From contig JOGW01000021.1 of NCBI GenBank assembly GCA_000721375.1, positions 1 through 64,000 on the forward strand: a stretch of 64,000 nt of DNA. The letters run 5' to 3'. Below, one piece after another: positions 57,932 to 64,000 of the stretch; position 1 is the stretch's first letter, and each line of letters opens with the position of its first letter. The notes below the pieces were generated by a model, which ran no database searches, had not been told where the DNA came from, and saw only the letters and a list, made by a program, of their open reading frames with translations. This DNA comes from Streptomyces sp. NRRL B-3428. GTDB taxonomy: Bacteria > Actinomycetota > Actinomycetes > Streptomycetales > Streptomycetaceae. The position numbers were made by a program, and so were the translations under genes.

Positions 57932-57967
57932 GCGGAAGGGGCCGACCATGAGGTCGGCCCCTTCCGC
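57932..57967. terminator. Bidirectional terminator between kinase and flavin-binding gene
   Basis: A 16-bp stem (57932-57947 with 57952-57967) and an ATGA loop between two convergent genes. Confidence 0.88.
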
Positions 57968-57985
57968 CATGTCCGTGGGTGGTGC

Positions 57986-58402
57986 CTACAGCACCTGCTG
58001 CAGCTGTCGCGTGTACGCCCCGTTCATGCTGTGCACCGTCACCACCTGGGGCTCGATGCGCATGTAGACGGGCTCGAAGAGCTCACCGTCCACGAAGTGC
58101 GGTCCGGGTCCGAAGAGTTCCAGTTCCTCGACGGTCGGCTCGATGGCCTCGCACAACCCGACGAGCTGGACCGACCAGAGGCCGTCCTCGCCGGAGTTCA
58201 GGTTGTCGGCGCCGTATGCGACGACGCTGCCGATGCAGGCCTGGTGGTAGCCGAAGCCCTTGTGCATCCGAAGCAGCAGCTTGCCGTCCACGACGATGTG
58301 CCGCGCGAGGGCGAGGAAGGGCAGCGCGCGCATGCTGGTGGCCACCCGCCCACGTTCTACGTGGGACAGGAGGCTGAGGGCGCGGTTCTCATCGGTGGAC
58401 AT
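57986..58402 (-). CDS. Pyridoxamine 5'-phosphate oxidase family flavin-binding protein
   Basis: 138 aa from the ATG at 58402. A single split-barrel domain: LSHVERGRVATSMRALPFLALARHIVVDGKLLLRMHKGFGYHQACIGSVVAYGADN, then SVQLVGLCEAIEPTVEELELFGPGPHFVDGELFEPVYMRIEPQVVTVHSM. It binds FMN or F420 in relatives; the substrate is unknown. It lies next to, and is codirectional with, the orphan response regulator gene (134 nt apart). Confidence 0.85.
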   Translation of the reverse strand: MSTDENRALSLLSHVERGRVATSMRALPFLALARHIVVDGKLLLRMHKGFGYHQACIGSVVAYGADNLNSGEDGLWSVQLVGLCEAIEPTVEELELFGPGPHFVDGELFEPVYMRIEPQVVTVHSMNGAYTRQLQQVL

Positions 58403-58535
58403 ATCTCTACTTTCGGCCAATGACCGCTCGGCCGAAAGGGGCACCCGCCCCTCGTGACCGGGGACGTAGGTCCCGAGTAAAGGGGGCGCAAAATCCGCCT
58501 GCCCGTGAGGCCGGCGGACTATGCGTACCGGCAGG

Positions 58536-59195
58536 TCAGCGCTTCTCTGCCTGCATCCTCGCCACATACGCGGCCGCCTGGGACCGCCGCTCCATACCCA
58601 GCTTGGAGAGCAGGCTGGAGACGTAGTTCTTGATCGTCTTCTCGGCCAGATGCAGCCGCTCGCCGATCGCGCGGTTGGTCAGACCCTCGCCGATGAGGTC
58701 GAGGATCTTGCGCTCCTGCTCGGTGAGGTTCGACAGACGGTCGTCGCCCTTGCCCTTGTTGCCGTCCCGCAGTCGTTCAAGGACACGGGCCGTGGCGACC
58801 GGGTCGAGCAGCGACTTGCCGGCGGCCACGTCACGTACCGCCGTGAGCAGCTCATTGCCCCGGATGGCCTTCAGGACATAGCCGGAGGCGCCGGCCATGA
58901 TCGCGTCGAAGAGAGCCTCGTCGTCCGCGAACGAGGTGAGCATCAAGCACTTGATGTCCTCGTTCTGCGAGCGGATCTCGCGGCACACCTCGACGCCGCT
59001 GCCGTCGGGCAGGCGCACGTCGAGCACGGCCACATCGGGCCGCGTCGCAGGGATCCTGACCAGGGCGTCCGCGGCCGTACCGGCCTCGCCGACGACCTCG
59101 ATATCCGCCTCGACGGACAACAGCTCATGGACTCCGCGACGGACCACTTCATGGTCGTCGAGAAGAAATACGGTGATTTTTCCTTCTTCGCGCAC
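58536..59195 (-). CDS. NarL/LuxR-family response regulator (orphan)
   Basis: 219 aa from the GTG at 59195. A receiver domain (FLLDDHEVVRRG with the acidic pair, phospho-acceptor Asp in VAVLDVRLPDGSG, conserved Lys in YVLKAIRG) and a LuxR HTH (LTEQERKILDLIGEGLTNRAIGERLHLAEKTIKNYVSSLLSKL). It resembles DevR/DosR-type regulators. No sensor kinase gene is adjacent. In streptomycetes this locus holds an orphan regulator known to influence antibiotic production. It is divergent from the second bkdABC operon. Confidence 0.92.
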   Translation of the reverse strand: MREEGKITVFLLDDHEVVRRGVHELLSVEADIEVVGEAGTAADALVRIPATRPDVAVLDVRLPDGSGVEVCREIRSQNEDIKCLMLTSFADDEALFDAIMAGASGYVLKAIRGNELLTAVRDVAAGKSLLDPVATARVLERLRDGNKGKGDDRLSNLTEQERKILDLIGEGLTNRAIGERLHLAEKTIKNYVSSLLSKLGMERRSQAAAYVARMQAEKR

Positions 59196-59575
59196 GAAAC
59201 CAGTGTCACATACCGCCCCATCCGCCGCTCCGGCCGCATCCCGTGAGTGCGTGATTCCGGAAAAAGACAAGCCTTCCCATGCCGTGGTGACCGGGATAAC
59301 GTGCCGGTGTTCCGGCCCCTTGCAAGGCGCTGACCAGCGGCTGTTCCCGTAATCCGGGATTTACTTGGAAATCCAAGCAAAATCGCAGGTCAGATGGGGT
59401 TTCGCAGATATGCGGTCCCCTGGGTAACGTGCTTTGTACAGGGCGCTCGCCGGGGCACCTGTCACGCCTGTCCCCGACTTTCCCGAGCGCACACACCCCG
59501 TGCGCGGGTACGGATACAGGTGAGCCGCACTGGTTCCCGGCCGATCCCGGGGGCCGGACCGACGGAGGAGTACAC
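59196..59575. other. Intergenic region upstream of the second bkdABC operon
   Basis: 380 nt between the response-regulator gene and bkdA. It contains the imperfect palindrome at 59360-59381 (TTACTTGGAAATCCAAGCAA core), an AT-rich island unusual for this genome, and the RBS GGAGGAG at 59564-59570. No coding region is credible; frames here lack a start with Shine-Dalgarno. Confidence 0.55.
59360..59381. promoter_or_regulatory. Operator candidate (imperfect 22-bp palindrome)
   Basis: Arms TTTACTTGGA and TCCAAGCAAA-like around AA pair at nine of eleven positions, about 200 nt upstream of bkdA and 165 nt upstream of the response-regulator start. It may bind a regulator of either gene. Confidence 0.45.
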
Positions 59576-60766
59576 GTGACCGTGGAAAGCACCGCCGCGC
59601 GCACACCGCGCCGCACCAGCGGTGGCAAGCGCGCCGGTGGCAAGACCGCCACCAAGGCCGCGAAGACCGCGCAGGCCCAGGCCGCCGAGCCCGAGCTCGT
59701 TCAGCTGCTTACCCCCGAGGGCAAGCGCGTCGAGCACCCCGACTACGCCATCGACCTCAGCGCCGACGAGCTGCGAGGCCTGTACAAGGACATGGTCCTG
59801 ACCAGGCAGTTCGACGCCGAGGCCATCGCTCTGCAGCGCCAGGGCGAGCTGGGTCTGTGGCCCTCTCTGCTCGGCCAGGAAGCCGCCCAGATCGGCTCCG
59901 GACGCGCCACGAAGGACGACGACTACGTCTTCCCGACGTACCGCGAACACGGTGTCGCCTGGTGCCGCGGCGTCGAGCCGAAGAATCTGCTCGGCATGTT
60001 CCGCGGCGTGAACAACGGCGGCTGGGACCCCAACAGCAACAACTTCCACCTCTACACGATCGTCATCGGCTCCCAGGCGCTGCACGCCACGGGCTACGCG
60101 ATGGGCATCACCAAGGACGGCGCGGACTCCGCGGTCGTCGCGTACTTCGGTGACGGCGCCTCCAGCCAGGGCGATGTGATGGAGGGCTTCAACTTCGCCG
60201 CGGTCTACAACGCGCCGGTCGTGTTCTTCTGCCAGAACAACCAGTGGGCGATCTCCGAGGGCAACGAGAAGCAGTTCCGGGTGCCGCTCTACCAGCGCGC
60301 CCAGGGCTTCGGCTTCCCCGGTGTCCGGGTCGACGGCAACGACGTACTCGCCGTCCTGGCCGTCACGCGCGCCGCGCTCGACCGTGCACGGCGCGGCGAG
60401 GGCCCGATGCTGATCGAGGCCTTCACGTACCGCATGGGTGCCCACACCACCTCCGACGACCCGACGAAGTACCGCCGGGACGAGGAGCGCGAGGCGTGGG
60501 AGGCCAAGGACCCGATCCTGCGCCTGCGCACCTACCTCCTCGCCGAGGGCCTGGCCGACGAGGCCTTCTTCAGCGAGCTCGAGACCGAGTCCGCCGAGTT
60601 CGGCAAGAAGGTCCGCGAGGCCGTCCGGTCCATGGAGGACCCGGACATGATGGCGATCTTCGAGAATGTCTACGCGGACGGGAGCGCCCTCGTCGACGAG
60701 GAGCGCGCACAGTTCGCCGCCTACCAGGCCTCCTTCGCGGACGCTGGTCACGGGGAGGGCAAGTAA
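59576..60766 (+). CDS. bkdA: Branched-chain 2-oxoacid dehydrogenase E1 alpha subunit (second cluster)
   Basis: 396 aa from the GTG at 59576 with GGAGGAG five bases upstream. It has a Lys/Ala-rich N-terminal extension of about 40 residues (RTSGGKRAGGKTATKAAKTAQAQ) that the first-cluster copy lacks. The ThDP motif is GDGASSQGDVMEGFNFAAVYNAPVVFFCQNNQWAIS; ahead of it WPSLLGQEAAQIGSGRAT. It decarboxylates branched-chain 2-oxoacids. Confidence 0.95.
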   Translation: MTVESTAARTPRRTSGGKRAGGKTATKAAKTAQAQAAEPELVQLLTPEGKRVEHPDYAIDLSADELRGLYKDMVLTRQFDAEAIALQRQGELGLWPSLLGQEAAQIGSGRATKDDDYVFPTYREHGVAWCRGVEPKNLLGMFRGVNNGGWDPNSNNFHLYTIVIGSQALHATGYAMGITKDGADSAVVAYFGDGASSQGDVMEGFNFAAVYNAPVVFFCQNNQWAISEGNEKQFRVPLYQRAQGFGFPGVRVDGNDVLAVLAVTRAALDRARRGEGPMLIEAFTYRMGAHTTSDDPTKYRRDEEREAWEAKDPILRLRTYLLAEGLADEAFFSELETESAEFGKKVREAVRSMEDPDMMAIFENVYADGSALVDEERAQFAAYQASFADAGHGEGK

Positions 60767-60768
60767 CC

Positions 60769-61749
60769 ATGGCCGTACAGAAGCTTCCCCTCGCGAAGGC
60801 GATCAACGAATCGCTGCGCAAGGCCCTGGAGACCGACCCCAAGGTCCTGCTCATGGGCGAGGACATCGGCAAGCTCGGCGGTGTCTTCCGCGTCACCGAC
60901 GGGCTGCAGAAGGACTTCGGCGAGGACCGTGTCATCGACACCCCGCTGGCCGAGTCCGGCATCGTCGGCACCGCGATCGGTCTGGCCCTGCGCGGCTACC
61001 GCCCGGTCGTGGAGATCCAGTTCGACGGGTTCGTCTTCCCCGCGTACGACCAGATCGTCACGCAGCTCGCCAAGATGCACGCCCGTTCGCTGGGCACGGT
61101 CAAGCTGCCGGTCGTCATCCGTATCCCGTACGGCGGTGGCATCGGCGCGGTCGAGCACCACTCCGAGTCGCCCGAGGCCCTGTTCGCGCATGTCGCGGGC
61201 CTCAAGGTGATCTCCCCGTCCAACTCCCAGGACGCCTACTGGATGCTCCAGCAGGCGATCCAGAGCGACGACCCGGTGATCTACTTCGAGCCCAAGCGGC
61301 GCTACTGGGACAAGAGCGACGTCGACACGGAGGCCATTCCGGCTCCCGTGCACGCCGCCCGTACCGTGCGTCCCGGCTCGGATCTGACCCTGGTGGCCTA
61401 CGGCCCGATGGTGAAGGTCTGCCTGGAGGCCGCCGCCGCGGCCGAGGAGGAGGGCAAGTCGATCGAGGTCCTGGACCTGCGGTCGATGTCCCCGATCGAC
61501 TTCGACTCGATCCAGGCCTCCGTCGAGAAGACCGGCCGTCTGGTGGTGGTCCACGAGGCGCCCGTCTTCTACGGTTCGGGTGCGGAGATCGCCGCGCGGA
61601 TCACCGAGCGGTGCTTCTACCACCTCGAAGCCCCTGTGCTGCGGGTCGGCGGTTTCCACGCGCCGTATCCGCCGGCGCGGCTCGAGGAGGAGTACCTGCC
61701 GGGCCTCGACCGGGTGCTCGACGCCGTCGACCGCTCGCTGGCGTACTGA
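60769..61749 (+). CDS. bkdB: Branched-chain 2-oxoacid dehydrogenase E1 beta subunit (second cluster)
   Basis: 326 aa from the ATG at 60769, two bases after the bkdA stop. LLMGEDIGKLGGVFRVTDGL, DTPLAESGIVGTAIGLALRGYRPVVEIQFDGFVFPAYDQI, IPYGGGIGAVEHHSESPEALFAH and EPKRRYW match E1 beta. It is the partner of the product immediately upstream. Confidence 0.95.
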   Translation: MAVQKLPLAKAINESLRKALETDPKVLLMGEDIGKLGGVFRVTDGLQKDFGEDRVIDTPLAESGIVGTAIGLALRGYRPVVEIQFDGFVFPAYDQIVTQLAKMHARSLGTVKLPVVIRIPYGGGIGAVEHHSESPEALFAHVAGLKVISPSNSQDAYWMLQQAIQSDDPVIYFEPKRRYWDKSDVDTEAIPAPVHAARTVRPGSDLTLVAYGPMVKVCLEAAAAAEEEGKSIEVLDLRSMSPIDFDSIQASVEKTGRLVVVHEAPVFYGSGAEIAARITERCFYHLEAPVLRVGGFHAPYPPARLEEEYLPGLDRVLDAVDRSLAY

Positions 61750-61759
61750 GGAGAGGGTC

Positions 61760-63268
61760 GTGACGATCATGACTGATACACGGTTCCGCGAGTTCAAGAT
61801 GCCGGACGTCGGCGAAGGGCTCACCGAGGCCGAGATCCTCAAGTGGTACGTCCAGCCCGGTGACACCGTCACCGACGGGCAGGTCGTGTGCGAGGTCGAG
61901 ACCGCCAAGGCCGCGGTCGAGCTGCCGATTCCGTACGACGGTGTGGTGCACGAGCTGCGCTTCCCCGAGGGGACGACGGTCGATGTCGGCCAGGTGATCA
62001 TCTCGGTGGATGTGGCGCCCGGGTCGGCGCCGGTGGAGGCGGCCGCTCCGGCTGCTGCCGAGGTTCCCGCTCCCGCTCCGGCTGCCGAGGCCGCCGAGCC
62101 CGAGGGGCGTCAGCCGGTGCTCGTCGGGTACGGGGTGTCGCAGAGCTCGACCAAGCGGCGGGCCCGTAAGGGGGCTGAGTCTTCGGCGGCCCCGGCTCAG
62201 GACTCGGCCGCGCCCGCGGGAACGTACTACGCCTCGCCCGCCGCGGCTGCGGTCCAGGCCGAGCTGAACGGGCACGCGGCCGCTGCGCCTGTCGCCCCGG
62301 CTTCGGCCGCGGCTCCGGTCGTCGGCGCGAAGCCGCTGGCCAAGCCGCCGGTGCGCAAGCTCGCCAAGGACCTGGGCGTCGACCTGGCCACGGTCACGCC
62401 GAGCGGGCCCGACGGGATCATCACGCGGGACGATGTGCACGCGGCGGTGGCGGCGGTCTCCGCGCCGGCTGCCCCGGCCCAGGTCCAGGCCCCTGCACCC
62501 GTTGCTCCCGTTTCACGTGAAACAACTCCCGTTGCGGCTGCGCCTGTTCAGGCCCCGGCTGCGGGAGTACGGGAGACCCGTATCCCGGTCAAGGGTGTCC
62601 GCAAGGCCACCGCTGCCGCGATGGTCGGGTCGGCGTTCACGGCGCCGCATGTCACCGAGTTCGTGACCGTCGATGTCACGCGCACGATGAAGCTCGTCGA
62701 GGAGCTCAAGTCCGACAAGGACATGCAGGGGCTGCGGGTCAACCCGCTGCTGCTCATCGCGAAGGCGCTGCTCGTCGCGATCAAGCGCAACCCGGACGTC
62801 AACGCGTCCTGGGACGAAGCGGCCCAGGAGATCGTGCTCAAGCACTACGTGAACCTGGGTATCGCGGCAGCGACTCCGCGCGGTCTGATCGTGCCGAACA
62901 TCAAGGACGCGCACGACAAGACGCTGCCGGGGCTCGCTTCCGCACTCGGTGAGCTGGTGTCCACGGCCCGTGAGGGCAAGACGACGCCGGCGGCGATGCA
63001 GGGCGGCACGGTCACGATCACCAACGTGGGCGTCTTCGGTGTCGACACCGGTACGCCGATCTTGAACCCCGGTGAATCGGCGATTCTCGCGGTCGGCGCG
63101 ATCAAGCTCCAGCCGTGGGTCCACAAGGGCAAGATCAAGGCGCGTCAGGTGATGACCCTGGCGCTGTCCTTCGACCACCGCCTGGTGGACGGGGAACTCG
63201 GCTCCAAGGTCCTCGCGGATGTGGCGGCGATCCTGGAGCAGCCGAAGCGGCTGATCACCTGGGCCTGA
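61760..63268 (+). CDS. bkdC: Branched-chain 2-oxoacid dehydrogenase E2 (second cluster)
   Basis: 502 aa from the GTG at 61760, chosen because GAGGAG lies six bases upstream; the ATG at 61769 is the alternative. A lipoyl domain (K50 in VETAKAAVELP), an Ala/Pro/Gln linker, a subunit-binding domain (KPPVRKLAKDLGVDLATVTPSGPDGIITRDDVHAA), a second Pro/Ala linker that contains the in-frame parS (APVSRETTPV), and a catalytic domain ending LALSFDHRLVDGELG (HRLVDG). It transfers branched acyl groups to CoA. Confidence 0.94.
   Translation: MTIMTDTRFREFKMPDVGEGLTEAEILKWYVQPGDTVTDGQVVCEVETAKAAVELPIPYDGVVHELRFPEGTTVDVGQVIISVDVAPGSAPVEAAAPAAAEVPAPAPAAEAAEPEGRQPVLVGYGVSQSSTKRRARKGAESSAAPAQDSAAPAGTYYASPAAAAVQAELNGHAAAAPVAPASAAAPVVGAKPLAKPPVRKLAKDLGVDLATVTPSGPDGIITRDDVHAAVAAVSAPAAPAQVQAPAPVAPVSRETTPVAAAPVQAPAAGVRETRIPVKGVRKATAAAMVGSAFTAPHVTEFVTVDVTRTMKLVEELKSDKDMQGLRVNPLLLIAKALLVAIKRNPDVNASWDEAAQEIVLKHYVNLGIAAATPRGLIVPNIKDAHDKTLPGLASALGELVSTAREGKTTPAAMQGGTVTITNVGVFGVDTGTPILNPGESAILAVGAIKLQPWVHKGKIKARQVMTLALSFDHRLVDGELGSKVLADVAAILEQPKRLITWA
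62510..62523. promoter_or_regulatory. parS: parS site 4, inside bkdC
   Basis: Exact GTTTCACGTGAAAC within the bkdC coding sequence, read in frame as V-S-R-E-T in the unstructured linker before the catalytic domain. Confidence 0.93.
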
Positions 63269-63280
63269 GGCCCGGAAGCC

Positions 63281-63313
63281 GACGGCCCGGGGTGCGCAGC
63301 GCCCCGGGCCGTC
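63281..63313 (+). terminator. Terminator candidate after second bkdABC
   Basis: A 12-bp stem GACGGCCCGGGG (63281-63292) with its complement (63302-63313) and a 9-nt loop, without a U-run. Confidence 0.6.
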
Positions 63314-63342
63314 AGCACGTACACAGAAGGACACGACCGACC

Positions 63343-64000
63343 ATGCGTCTCAGCACCGCCCCCTGGGTGGTTCTCGCCACCTTCTCCGGGGCCCTCATAG
63401 CCCTGCAGTCCCGGATCAACGGGGAGTTGGCGGCAGGGCTCGGGCAGGACGGGTTCAGTGCGGCGATCATCTCGTTCGGTTCGGGGTTCGTCGTGCTCGC
63501 GCTCGGGCTGCTCCTCGCAGCCGGGCCCAGGCGCGGGGTGGGGCGCGTACGCGATGCCGTACGTGAGCGGCGGCTCAACTGGTGGCAGGTGCTCGGCGGG
63601 TTCGGCGGCGCTACTTTCGTACTCGCGCAGGGGCTGACCGTCACCGCGCTCGGCGTCGCCCTGTTCACCGTGGCCGTCGTCGCCGGTCAGGTCGGCGGCG
63701 GGCTCGTCTTCGACCGGATGGGGCTCGGGCCCGCAGGGCCGCAGAAGCCCACCCGCAGACGCGTCATCGGCGCCGTCCTCGTGCTCGTCGCCGTCGGGAT
63801 CTCGATGGCCGACAAGGTCGGCGGCGGATTCCCGTACGGGATGCTGGCACTCCCCCTGGTCGCGGGCGTTTTCGTCAGCTGGCAGCAGGCCGTCAACGGG
63901 CATGTGAAGAACACGGCCGAGTCGGCCTACACAGGGACCTTCTTCAACTTCGCCACGGGGGCGACGGCCCTGCTCATCGCCTTCCTCGTGCACAGCGCGA
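63343..64000 (+). CDS. DMT-family transporter (DUF606/YdcZ type), 3' end cut by window
   Basis: 219 codons visible from the ATG at 63343; the gene continues past the window. About six to seven membrane helices: VVLATFSGALIALQSRINGELAAGLG, IISFGSGFVVLALGLLL, FGGATFVLAQGLTVTALGVALFTVAVVAGQVGGGLVFDRMG, and a repeat of the first motif as GVFVSWQQAVNGHV. This SRINGEL/QQAVNGH internal duplication with GQVGGGLVFD is typical of the DUF606 (YdcZ) drug/metabolite transporters. Its substrate is unknown. Confidence 0.85.
   Translation, partial: MRLSTAPWVVLATFSGALIALQSRINGELAAGLGQDGFSAAIISFGSGFVVLALGLLLAAGPRRGVGRVRDAVRERRLNWWQVLGGFGGATFVLAQGLTVTALGVALFTVAVVAGQVGGGLVFDRMGLGPAGPQKPTRRRVIGAVLVLVAVGISMADKVGGGFPYGMLALPLVAGVFVSWQQAVNGHVKNTAESAYTGTFFNFATGATALLIAFLVHSA

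Overview
The window is a stretch of Streptomyces (or very close relative) chromosome. It has very high GC, GTG starts with strong Shine-Dalgarno sequences, and stop/start overlaps of the ATGA, GTGA and TGATG type. Its gene content is that of the origin-proximal core of streptomycetes, and the order ppiA - crgA - DUF881 gene - trpG - pknB - pbpA - rodA - pstP - fhaB - fhaA - tRNA-Leu is the one known near oriC in actinobacteria. Four exact ParB sites (parS, GTTTCACGTGAAAC) and a cluster of DnaA boxes agree with an origin-proximal position. From remembered S. coelicolor gene order, oriC would lie beyond the left edge. Bases 1-48 are not biological: they are an Illumina Nextera i5/Read-1 adapter joined to the genome, so the contig ends there.

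Layout. 49-7057: a truncated Ser/Thr kinase, an XRE regulator, tRNA-Ala(TGC), a second receptor-like Ser/Thr kinase, two parS sites, a DUF5324-like membrane protein, a cyclophilin and a rhomboid protease. 7058-7324: DnaA boxes. 7325-20897: the cell-wall and division signalling block (crgA, a DUF881 gene, three class E sortases around trpG, then pknB-pbpA-rodA-pstP-fhaB-fhaA on the minus strand) ending at tRNA-Leu(CAG). 20898-27057: a lipoprotein and an accessory-looking operon of two aspartate:alanine exchangers plus an aspartate 4-decarboxylase, a known proton-motive-force-generating decarboxylation cycle. 27058-31790: a broken flavin-binding gene, DUF2252, J-domain, rhodanese and acyl-CoA dehydrogenase genes. 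31983-42855: phenylacetate catabolism (paaABCDE, paaN, paaH, TetR regulator), interrupted by a DUF5819-HTTM pair and an RNA methyltransferase. 42951-48090: a lipoprotein hydrolase, bkdR and a first branched-chain 2-oxoacid dehydrogenase operon. 48182-52782: molybdenum cofactor genes, a K+ channel/TrkA protein and a quinone oxidoreductase. 52989-59195: a secreted Pro-rich protein, the proteasome activator Bpa, two divergent PASTA/receptor-type kinases, a flavin-binding protein and an orphan response regulator. 59576-63268: a second bkdABC operon. 63343-64000: a truncated DMT transporter.

How the parts fit: PknB, PstP, FhaA/B, RodA, PbpA and CrgA are a cell-wall growth/division control module; four further kinases sit in the same 64 kb. 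Branched-chain and phenylacetate degradation genes lie side by side. They are linked by repeated copies of a PaaR-like operator (two exact ones at paaA and paaN/paaH, one near-copy upstream of bkdA). Most of the window is conserved core. The most unusual signals are regulatory or architectural: a parS site that contains the start and stop codons of a translationally coupled gene pair, a parS inside an E2 linker, DnaA boxes outside oriC, the shared PaaR-like operator, a KstR-like box at the acyl-CoA dehydrogenase, and the duplicated AspT-AspD operon. I found no CRISPR array, transposase, integrase or prophage.
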